Shown in pieces: positions 6,091 to 12,213 of a stretch of DNA of 12,213 nt. Position 1 is the first letter of the stretch; every line of letters begins with the position of its first letter. The DNA comes from Chloroflexota bacterium (lineage in GTDB: Bacteria > Chloroflexota > Anaerolineae > UBA1429). The stretch is from the NCBI GenBank assembly GCA_012513725.1, contig JAAZBQ010000076.1, forward strand, positions 1 to 12,213. The letters are read 5' to 3'. Under the pieces are notes generated by a model. The model was given only the letters and a program-made list of their open reading frames with translations, made no database searches and had not been told where the DNA came from. Made by a program: the position numbers and the translations under genes.

Positions 6091-8058
6091 ATGCGGACCA
6101 GACTGCTTGCGCTGATAGCGATCCTGCTCATTCTCACCCCGGGGCTGGCCGGTTGTGTGCCCGTGCCCGAGGCGCAGCCCGTCGGACAGCCTGCAGCGGA
6201 AGCGCCCTCCAGGCGTATCGACACACAGATCCCCGTCGAGATCCCCCGAGAGCAAGTCTTTGTCATCGACCAGATATTCCGCTACAGCGTGGTCAACAAC
6301 TTTAACCTGTTTGTCAGTGGCCCCCCCACGCCCACACGGCAGGGTCTTGCCTTTGACACGCTCTGGTACCTCGACCAGCAGACGGGTGAGTGGATCGACT
6401 CGCTCGCCGCCGCGCCCCCCGACTATAGCGATGACTTTACCCAGATGACCGTTACGCTTCGGGAGGGCGTCTACTGGAGCGACGGGACGCAGTTCACTGC
6501 GGATGACCTCGTCTATACAGTCGAGATGCTGATGGACACGCCCGGGATGCTCTGGTCGGCCGAGATGTCGCTCTATGTCGACAGCGTGGAAAAGACCGAC
6601 GACTTTACCGTGGTCTTTGCCCTCAAGGAGCCGAATCCACGCTTCCACGCCTTTTTCACCTCTCGGTACAACGCCCTGTACATCATGCCCAAGCACATCT
6701 GGGAGGGCGTGGAGGATCCGAGGACGTTCGACTTTTACCCGCCGGTCTCCCTCGGGGCGTACGTCTTTGAGGACGCCGATCCCACCGGGTACTGGGAGCT
6801 GTACAAGCTGCGGGACGACTGGGATCGCGCGACGCCGGGGATCCTCACCGGGCAGGCGGGGCCCGAGTATGTGCTGACCGTCTTTTACGGTGGCAGCGAG
6901 CGCAAGATCATCGCCATGGCGCGGCATGATCTGGACATCTTTATGGACGTGGATTACGAGGCGTTCCAGGCCCTGCTGGATAGCACCCCGACCGCGCGCT
7001 CGTGGTTCGCCGAGTTCCCGTGGGCGTATCCGAACGAGCTCGACGCCCGCTTCTTTGGCTTTAACTATACGATCCCGCCATTCGACAACAAGGACGTGCG
7101 TTGGGCGTTGGCCCTGGCGCTCGATATCGTCGAGCTGCAAACGGAATACATCGGCGGCGTCACGCGCGTGACGGCCATTCCGGTGCCTGCGACGGACCTC
7201 CACATGGCCATCTACCACGTGCCGCTCGAACCCTGGCTGCAGGAGCTCACCATCGATCTGGGCAACGGGGAGACGTTCCAACCGTACGATCCCACCGTCC
7301 CACAGCAGATCGCCGAATGGGCCCGGGAGCAAGGGTACAGCGTGCCCGAGGCCGACGACGTAGAGGGTCTGCGCGACCGCTTTGGCACCGGCTGGTGGAA
7401 ACACGCCCCGGATGTCGCCGAGACGCTGTTGCTGAACAACGGCTTTACCAAGGGCAGTGATGGCAAGTGGCTGCTGCCCGATGGAAGCCCATTCACCATC
7501 AGCATGATCGCCGCTCCGGACGAGCAGGATGTGTACCGGCTGGCCATCGGATTCCAGGACCAGATCCGCGATTTCGGCATCGACGTCGAGATCATCAGCC
7601 TGGAACGGGATCCGTACTATACGCGCCAGAACACCGGGGACTTTATGGCCACCTCCAGCTGGGGTGGCGGGAACCTCCTCGTCAACGCCTCGCCCGATCT
7701 CTGGCAGGGCCTGTTGGGCAAGCACACGCAATTCTACACGCCGATCGGCGAGAGCACGGCCGGAACGGGCAGCAACAACATGCTGCGCTCCGATATGCCG
7801 GGCCTGGACGAGATCACCGACGAGATGGGCCTACTGCATCCCGACGACCCGAGAGTGCTGGAACTCGGTTTTGACGCTCTCAAGCTCCTGACCGAGAACC
7901 AGTACACCACCACCACGATCAGCTTTAAAAAGTTCGTCACGGTGGACGAGTACTTTTGGACCGGCTGGCCGACATCCGAAGCACCGGACCGGCAGCCGCT
8001 CTACTGGTTCATGGGTGGCCGCTTTAGCCTTCCGTTCGTCGAGCCGGTAGTCGAATAG
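6091..8058 (+). CDS. Family-5 extracellular solute-binding lipoprotein of an Opp/Dpp-type ABC importer
   Basis: The 655-residue product is the substrate-capturing subunit (SBP_bac_5). It begins with a lipoprotein signal: M-R-T-R, a hydrophobic run, and lipobox L-A-G-C with the lipidated cysteine at C22. ATG 6091 was chosen because it gives this signal and follows AAGGAGG (6078-6084) by six bases. The frame stays open back to 5962, but that would bury the signal peptide. Family landmarks include G-V-Y-W-S-D-G-T-Q-F-T-A-D-D-L-V-Y (about 126-142) and F-D-N-K-D-V-R-W-A-L-A-L-A-L-D (331-345). It is over 100 residues longer than classical DppA/OppA, with much of the extra around 365-440. Substrate cannot be deduced: oligopeptides are the default, but related proteins bind oligosaccharides or metal chelates. 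It heads a five-gene operon. Confidence 0.93.
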   Translation: MRTRLLALIAILLILTPGLAGCVPVPEAQPVGQPAAEAPSRRIDTQIPVEIPREQVFVIDQIFRYSVVNNFNLFVSGPPTPTRQGLAFDTLWYLDQQTGEWIDSLAAAPPDYSDDFTQMTVTLREGVYWSDGTQFTADDLVYTVEMLMDTPGMLWSAEMSLYVDSVEKTDDFTVVFALKEPNPRFHAFFTSRYNALYIMPKHIWEGVEDPRTFDFYPPVSLGAYVFEDADPTGYWELYKLRDDWDRATPGILTGQAGPEYVLTVFYGGSERKIIAMARHDLDIFMDVDYEAFQALLDSTPTARSWFAEFPWAYPNELDARFFGFNYTIPPFDNKDVRWALALALDIVELQTEYIGGVTRVTAIPVPATDLHMAIYHVPLEPWLQELTIDLGNGETFQPYDPTVPQQIAEWAREQGYSVPEADDVEGLRDRFGTGWWKHAPDVAETLLLNNGFTKGSDGKWLLPDGSPFTISMIAAPDEQDVYRLAIGFQDQIRDFGIDVEIISLERDPYYTRQNTGDFMATSSWGGGNLLVNASPDLWQGLLGKHTQFYTPIGESTAGTGSNNMLRSDMPGLDEITDEMGLLHPDDPRVLELGFDALKLLTENQYTTTTISFKKFVTVDEYFWTGWPTSEAPDRQPLYWFMGGRFSLPFVEPVVE

Positions 8059-8068
8059 GCTTTCTGCT

Positions 8069-8100
8069 GCAGGGAAGGGCGCGACCATGCCCTTCCCTGC
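8069..8100 (+). promoter_or_regulatory. Perfect 12-bp intercistronic stem-loop after the binding-protein gene
   Basis: GCAGGGAAGGGC (8069-8080) pairs perfectly with GCCCTTCCCTGC (8089-8100) across an 8-base loop. It begins 10 bases after the stop codon and no T-run follows, so full termination is unlikely. A second small stem, GCCC/GGGC (8101-8104, 8111-8114), follows directly. Such hairpins between binding protein and permease genes commonly protect the upstream mRNA from 3' exonucleases or cause partial termination, so that the binding protein is made in excess over the membrane subunits. Confidence 0.7.
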
Positions 8101-8153
8101 GCCCCATCCTGGGCAGGGTAGCCAAGTATCCAGGAGTCCCAAGTAGGTGGCCC

Positions 8154-9152
8154 ATGAACCTTGTGAAATCGTACATCCTGCCACGACTGCTGCAATGGCT
8201 CGTGGTCATTGTGGTGGGGATCACCGTGACGTTCCTGATCCCCCGACTGCTCCCCACGGATCCCGTCGAGCAGTCGATCACCCGGCTCGCGGGAATGCAG
8301 ATGATGGATCCCCGGGCGGTCGCAGATTTCCAGGATGCCCTGCGCGACCTCTACGGGCTGCAGGGGACGGTGTTCGAGCAGTACGTGCAGTTCTGGAGGC
8401 GCCTGGTCCAGGGCGACTTGGGGCCCTCCCTGGGGTCCTTTCCCACACCGGTGACCACCATCATCCGCAACGCGCTGCCCTGGACGGTGGGCCTCCTCGG
8501 CACCTCTGTGCTGGTCTCGTGGTTGCTGGGCGTGGTCCTCGGCACCCTTGCCGGCTTTTACTCGGATAGCCTGTGGGCCAAGACGCTGGACAAGGTGTTG
8601 ATCACCGTATACCCCATTCCCTACTATATTTTGGCGCTCACCCTGGTGATCCTGTTCAGCTACTATCTGCCGATCTTCCCGTTGGTCGGCGGGGGGCGAG
8701 GCCAGCCCGCTTTTACCTTCACGTACCTTCGCAGCGTCGTGCGGCACGGCTTTCTGCCCGCCGTCTCGCTGATCGTGATCGCCACGGCGTTTCGCTTCAT
8801 CATGGCCAAGGCCCTGACGTCCAGGATCATCTCCAGCGACTATGTGACCTATGCGCGGATCGGGGGGCTGCCGGACCGCAGGATCATCTCTAGCTATGTG
8901 ATGCGCAACAGCCTGTTGCCGCAGATCACCGACCTGGGCCTATCGCTGGGAGCCGTGTTCGAGGGGGCGCTGATCACCGAGGTCGTGTTCTCCTATCCGG
9001 GGATTGGCTACACGATCTTTACGGCCATCGCGCAGACGGACTTTAACCTTCTCCTTGGCGTGACGTTGTTCTCGATCGTGGGCATCGCGACCGCAGCGCT
9101 CTTTGTCGATCTACTGTATCCCCTGTTCGATCCACGAATCCGATACGGGTGA
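8154..9152 (+). CDS. ABC importer permease, DppB/OppB type
   Basis: The 332-residue inner-membrane subunit has about six membrane segments (roughly 12-30, 110-134, 148-170, 198-216, 258-282, 298-322). Its long outside stretch after the first segment, with G-D-L-G-P-S-L near 87-93, is typical of the DppB/OppB branch. The EAA loop that docks on the ATPases is Y-V-T-Y-A-R-I-G-G-L-P (230-240), running on to R-N-S-L-L-P (251-256). Length is normal for the family. ATG 8154 follows AGGTGG (8145-8150) closely. The gene lies 95 bases after the binding-protein gene and 24 bases before its partner permease, with which it should form the translocation pore. Confidence 0.95.
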   Translation: MNLVKSYILPRLLQWLVVIVVGITVTFLIPRLLPTDPVEQSITRLAGMQMMDPRAVADFQDALRDLYGLQGTVFEQYVQFWRRLVQGDLGPSLGSFPTPVTTIIRNALPWTVGLLGTSVLVSWLLGVVLGTLAGFYSDSLWAKTLDKVLITVYPIPYYILALTLVILFSYYLPIFPLVGGGRGQPAFTFTYLRSVVRHGFLPAVSLIVIATAFRFIMAKALTSRIISSDYVTYARIGGLPDRRIISSYVMRNSLLPQITDLGLSLGAVFEGALITEVVFSYPGIGYTIFTAIAQTDFNLLLGVTLFSIVGIATAALFVDLLYPLFDPRIRYG

Positions 9153-9176
9153 TCCCGCCGGGAGGGGGAGCACGAT

Positions 9177-10040
9177 ATGGCGGTCCTGAGAGATCTCTTT
9201 CGTCTAAAGGCTTCGTTCCGCGTGGGCGCGATCCTGTTGCTCGTCGCGCTCCTGATGGTCGTGCTGTCGTTCGTCTCGCCGTACGACCCCGAGGATCGGC
9301 GCGTCGTGCCGAGGGATCGTCCGCCCTCGCTGGAGCACCCCGTTGGCACCACGTCGTTGGGGCAGGATGTCTTCTGGCTGTTGACCTTTGCGGTAAGGAA
9401 CAGCCTGCTCGTGGCAGGGCTCGCGGTCACCATCGGGCGGGGCATCGCGATCTTTCTTGGCTCGTTCTCCGGCTACGTGGGCGGCACTGCCGATCGGCTG
9501 CTCTCTGCGCTGGCGGACACGTTCATCGTCATCCCGCGCCTGCCCCTGCTCATCCTCATATCGTTCATCATCAGGGCCCACCTGACTCTGTGGGTGTTGG
9601 CGCTGTTGCTCGGCGTGCTGGACTGGGCGTGGCCGTCCAAGCGGTACCGCGCGCAGATCCTGAGCCTGCGGGAGGAAGAGTTCACCCAAACCGCGGTGTT
9701 TTCCGGCGCGGGCACCCTGCAGATCGTCGCTCAGGAGCATGTGCCATTTCTCATTCCCTTCCTGCTGGCCGACATGGTCAGTGGATTTCTCTGGGCCATC
9801 GGGATGGAGATCACGCTATCCATACTCGGGCTCAGCGACCTGGGCACGATGACCATCGGGACCATGATCTACTGGGCCAACTATTACCAGGCCATGCTGA
9901 CGGGCAGGTTCTGGTGGTTGGCCGGTCCCATCGGCGCCTCGATCTTGATCGTGGTGGCGTTCTACCTGCTATCCACGTGTTTCTCCGAGTACCTCGATCC
10001 ACGGACCCGCCAGATGAGGATAGCCGCGACAGGAGAGTGA
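9177..10040 (+). CDS. ABC importer permease, DppC/OppC type
   Basis: The 287-residue partner permease starts at ATG 9177 behind a GGGAGGGGGAG ribosome binding site (9160-9170). The first membrane segment (about 16-34) is followed by the OppC-type stretch H-P-V-G-T-T-S-L-G-Q-D-V-F-W (54-67), where most relatives have G-T-D-x-x-G-R-D. Further hydrophobic segments lie at about 75-96, 110-131, 136-150, 190-216 and 246-267. The EAA-like loop begins at E-E-E-F-T-Q-T-A (166-173). The protein should pair with the upstream permease to form the channel. It ends four bases before the GTG of the first ATPase gene, pointing to translational coupling. Confidence 0.95.
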   Translation: MAVLRDLFRLKASFRVGAILLLVALLMVVLSFVSPYDPEDRRVVPRDRPPSLEHPVGTTSLGQDVFWLLTFAVRNSLLVAGLAVTIGRGIAIFLGSFSGYVGGTADRLLSALADTFIVIPRLPLLILISFIIRAHLTLWVLALLLGVLDWAWPSKRYRAQILSLREEEFTQTAVFSGAGTLQIVAQEHVPFLIPFLLADMVSGFLWAIGMEITLSILGLSDLGTMTIGTMIYWANYYQAMLTGRFWWLAGPIGASILIVVAFYLLSTCFSEYLDPRTRQMRIAATGE

Positions 10041-10044
10041 GCGA

Positions 10045-11034
10045 GTGACAGCCGTCGTGGAGGTTAAGGACCTAAAGGCCTACTATCGCACCGATGCGTA
10101 CGGTGTCCGGCGAACCGTCCAGGCAGTCGATGGCGTATCCTTTGAGGTCCGGGAGAATGAGGTATACGGCATCGCCGGTGAGTCGGGGTGCGGCAAGTCC
10201 ACGCTGCTCAAGGTGATGCTGGGCATGGTCGTGCCTCCACTGACCGTGCTGGACGGCCATGTGTGGTACATGCTCGACGGTCAGCCCATAGATGCCCTCA
10301 CGATGCTCGGGCAGGAGCGGGAGCGCATCCGCTGGAAGGAAGTGTCGTACATACCCCAGGGCTCCATGCACGTGCTGAACCCGGTGCGTCGCGTTCGGCA
10401 CACCTTTGGCGACTTTGTGGCGGCCCACCACCCCATGCCCCGCCGAGAAGCGGACCACCTGATCCGAGCCTATGTCCGCGATCTGGGGCTCTCGGTCCAG
10501 ATCCTGGACGCCTACCCACACCAACTTTCCGGCGGCATGAGGCAGCGGGTGACGATCGCGCTGGCGACCATCCTGCGGCCGCGGATCGTTCTCGCCGATG
10601 AGCCGACCACGGCACTGGACGTCGTCGTCCAGCGCGGCGTCATCCAGCTCCTCAAGGATGTGCAGCAGCGCGAAAAGAACACGCTCGTGGTGGTGACGCA
10701 CGACATGGGGGTGCACGCCAACCTCGCCGATCGGATCGGCGTGCTGTACGCGGGCGTACTGATCGAGGAGGCCGACACCAGGACCATCTTCAAGGCGCCA
10801 CAGCACCCCTACACCCGCTACCTGATCCGGTCGCTCCCCTCCCTGGAAGACCGGTCCGCACGCATCAGCATTCCGGGCACGCCGCCCGCTCTGGATAGCG
10901 TGCCCAGTGGGTGCCGATTCCATCCCCGCTGCCCTGAAGCGATGGAGATCTGCAAGCACTCCACGCCGGAGATGGTTCCCATTCGAGAGGGCCACCGCGT
11001 GGCCTGCTTCCTGGTCGCGGGGGAAAGCCGATGA
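10045..11034 (+). CDS. ABC importer ATPase, DppD/OppD type
   Basis: The 329-residue nucleotide-binding subunit powers uptake. Visible parts are Walker A G-E-S-G-C-G-K-S-T (45-53), a Q-loop in Y-I-P-Q-G-S, signature L-S-G-G-M-R-Q (161-167), Walker B L-A-D-E-P (D185, E186) and H-loop H219. The C-terminal oligopeptide-transporter extension carries four cysteines spaced C-x5-C-x6-C-x17-C (C290, C296, C303, C321), a pattern associated with an iron-sulfur cluster in some OppD proteins. All catalytic residues are intact. The start is GTG 10045 with AGGAG (10031-10035) nine bases upstream. The stop overlaps the next ATG as ATGA (11031-11034), so the two ATPases are coupled. Confidence 0.95.
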   Translation: MTAVVEVKDLKAYYRTDAYGVRRTVQAVDGVSFEVRENEVYGIAGESGCGKSTLLKVMLGMVVPPLTVLDGHVWYMLDGQPIDALTMLGQERERIRWKEVSYIPQGSMHVLNPVRRVRHTFGDFVAAHHPMPRREADHLIRAYVRDLGLSVQILDAYPHQLSGGMRQRVTIALATILRPRIVLADEPTTALDVVVQRGVIQLLKDVQQREKNTLVVVTHDMGVHANLADRIGVLYAGVLIEEADTRTIFKAPQHPYTRYLIRSLPSLEDRSARISIPGTPPALDSVPSGCRFHPRCPEAMEICKHSTPEMVPIREGHRVACFLVAGESR

Positions 11035-12014
11035 ACGAACGAGGCGAGCAGAGCCTGTTGAACGTTCAGGGACTGACCAAGACCTTTGCCATTCGGCGCG
11101 GGCTCGCGGTGACGCGGTTCCATGCGGTCGATCAGGCCAGCCTGGTGATGCAGACCGATCGCAGCGAGATCGTTGCGCTGGCGGGCGAGAGCGGGAGCGG
11201 CAAGACCACGTTGGCTCGCATGGTGCTCGGGATGATCAGCCCTTCGGCAGGGAGCATCACCTTTCGCGGTCGCGACGTCAGCAAGTTGACGGTGCGAGAG
11301 AAGCGATCGTGGTTCATGAGACAGGTGCAACCCGTCTTTCAGGATCCGTATGCGGCGTTCAGTCCGCTGAAAAGGGTCGAGCAGTACCTGTTCACCACGG
11401 CGCACAACTACCGGGCAGAGCGGGCCGGAGGGACGCGCGAGGCCGTGGACGAGGCGCTCCACGCGGTAGGCCTGTCGCTGCAGGAGATCGGCGGGCGGTA
11501 CCCCAGCGAGCTGTCGGGCGGCCAGCTGCAGCGGGTGGCGATCGCCAGGGCGCTCATCACGAATCCCGCCCTGTTGGTGGCCGATGAACCGGTCTCCATG
11601 TTGGACGCCTCCCTGCGGATGTCCGTGGTGAACCTCCTCAAGGAGTTGAGGGAGCAGCAGGGGGTGAGCGTGATCTATATCACGCACGATCTGGCGACGG
11701 CCTACTATGCCGCCGATCGCATCTCTATCATGTTGAGGGGCTGGATCGTGGAGAGCGGGCCCGTCGAGAGCGTCCTGGGCGATCCGATGCACCCGTACAC
11801 GCGCCTCCTCAAGCAGTCTGTTCCCGAGGCGGATCCAGACAAACGGTGGGAGGGCCGGACCGATCTGGCCATGCTCGAGGCTGAGGAGTACCTCATGGGG
11901 GGCTGCAAGTTCGCCGGGCGATGCCCCCAGGTCATGGACCGCTGCAAGGAGGAGGCGCCGGAGAACGCCTCGGTGGATGGCCGAGCGGTCCGGTGCTGGC
12001 TGTACGCTTCGTGA
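11031..12014 (+). CDS. ABC importer ATPase, DppF/OppF type
   Basis: The 327-residue second ATPase forms the heterodimeric motor with the preceding subunit. It has Walker A G-E-S-G-S-G-K-T-T (52-60), a Q-loop in V-F-Q-D-P-Y, signature L-S-G-G-Q-L-Q (161-167), Walker B V-A-D-E-P (D185, E186) and H-loop H219. The D-loop reads S-M-L-D-A-S, where the classical form is S-A-L-D-V-S. The C-terminal extension again has four cysteines, C-x5-C-x6-C-x16-C (C292, C298, C305, C322). ATG 11031 overlaps the upstream stop. This is the last gene of the operon. No T-run terminator is visible on the plus strand downstream, although the selC terminator hairpin lies 64 bases past its stop. Confidence 0.95.
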   Translation: MNERGEQSLLNVQGLTKTFAIRRGLAVTRFHAVDQASLVMQTDRSEIVALAGESGSGKTTLARMVLGMISPSAGSITFRGRDVSKLTVREKRSWFMRQVQPVFQDPYAAFSPLKRVEQYLFTTAHNYRAERAGGTREAVDEALHAVGLSLQEIGGRYPSELSGGQLQRVAIARALITNPALLVADEPVSMLDASLRMSVVNLLKELREQQGVSVIYITHDLATAYYAADRISIMLRGWIVESGPVESVLGDPMHPYTRLLKQSVPEADPDKRWEGRTDLAMLEAEEYLMGGCKFAGRCPQVMDRCKEEAPENASVDGRAVRCWLYAS

Positions 12015-12066
12015 AGCCGCAGTGGGTGCCGCCTCCCTTGCCGGTCTCCCAGACGGAATGGGTTCT

Positions 12067-12107
12067 GGATAGAAAGAGGCCCTGATGCCGCATGTTGCAC
12101 CAGGGCC
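12067..12107 (-). terminator. Intrinsic terminator of selC
   Basis: On the minus strand GGCCCTGGTGC (12107-12097) pairs with GCATCAGGGCC (12088-12078), 11 bp with one G-U, across an 8-base loop. It is followed by the T-rich TCTTTCT (12077-12071). It starts 9 bases after the tRNA 3' end. Read rightward, the hairpin could also slow transcription leaving the importer operon, but it lacks a T-run on that side. Confidence 0.8.
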
Positions 12108-12116
12108 GAAATCAGG

Positions 12117-12212
12117 CGGGAGTGGATGGGAGTCGAACCCACCAGGGCCGCCTCTGCGGCGCCCCACAGCGGTTTTGAAGACCGAGGAGCCCACCGGGAC
12201 TCAACCACCCCC
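12117..12212 (-). tRNA. selC: tRNA-Sec (anticodon TCA), complete
   Basis: This 96-nt tRNA has the special shape of bacterial selenocysteine tRNA. The acceptor stem is 8 bp (12212-12205 with 12125-12118, one G-U). The D-stem is 6 bp, GAGTCC/GGGCTC, closing a 4-base CGGT loop. The anticodon loop is CTTCAAA with anticodon TCA (12178-12176), a long variable arm follows, and the T-arm is 5 bp with loop TTCGACT. The 8+5 acceptor/T arrangement is the SelB-recognised form. The discriminator is G (12117) followed by CCT, so the final A of CCA is not encoded. The outermost anticodon-stem pair is a T-C mismatch, leaving four clean pairs. It is charged with serine, converted to selenocysteine and reads UGA. 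The promoter lies beyond the right edge. Confidence 0.95.
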
Positions 12213-12213
12213 A

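Noticed and set aside
5929..7731. 600-codon open frame antisense to the binding-protein gene
   Set aside because: It is a high-GC shadow: composition is odd, no family motifs are present, and it would cross the mapped promoter region and the intact plus-strand gene.
8069..8100. Intrinsic terminator ending the binding-protein transcript
   Set aside because: No T-run follows the stem, and no separate promoter for the permease genes is evident, so it is treated as an intercistronic hairpin.
12078..12107. Terminator of the importer operon on the plus strand
   Set aside because: The hairpin is followed by GAAATC on that strand, whereas the T-rich tract lies on the selC side. It is assigned to selC, with at most partial action rightward.
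12117..12145. selC 3' end as an integration site for a mobile island
   Set aside because: selC is a known island target in other bacteria, but no repeat of the tRNA 3' end and no integrase or transposase is seen in the window.
10818..12194. 458-codon open frame antisense to the ATPase genes and running through selC
   Set aside because: It overlaps two clear ATPase genes and the tRNA, and shows no recognisable protein features.

Overview
This is a GC-rich bacterial window with tightly packed genes and frequent GTG and TTG starts. Gene content fits a member of the Chloroflexota, perhaps Anaerolineae-like. Suggestive points are an rpmI-rplT-SpoU methyltransferase run, a large membrane-anchored clostripain-family peptidase and a long family-5 solute-binding lipoprotein. 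This placement is inferred from gene style, not from a search.

Left part (1-2502, + strand): the end of rpmI (L35), rplT (L20), a SpoU/TrmH-family RNA methyltransferase and a THUMP-type class I RNA methyltransferase. Together they form a translation and RNA-modification cluster. It meets a leftward unit tail to tail, and the two stop codons share the palindrome CTAG (2499-2502).

Middle (2499-5675, - strand): a strong promoter near 5647-5675 drives a clostripain-like (C11) peptidase anchored by one N-terminal membrane segment. It is followed after 59 bases by a PncC/CinA-C-type nicotinamide-nucleotide amidase. Between 5602 and 6091 lies a divergent regulatory region. It holds two near-consensus sigma-70-type promoters facing away from each other and a leader of about 240 nt before the transporter operon. 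The leader has several perfect stem-loops and a closing helix just ahead of the ribosome binding site.

Right part (6091-12014, + strand): a complete five-gene Opp/Dpp-type ABC importer, in the order binding lipoprotein, two permeases, two ATPases. A perfect 12-bp stem-loop separates the binding protein from the rest, which probably lets it be made in excess. The peptidase diverging from this importer suggests extracellular peptide digestion coupled to uptake, although family-5 systems can also import sugars or metals.

Far right (12078-12212, - strand): a complete selenocysteine tRNA gene (selC) with its own intrinsic terminator, facing the importer operon. It implies that the organism makes selenoproteins. 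No other selenocysteine gene and no obvious selenoprotein is in the window.
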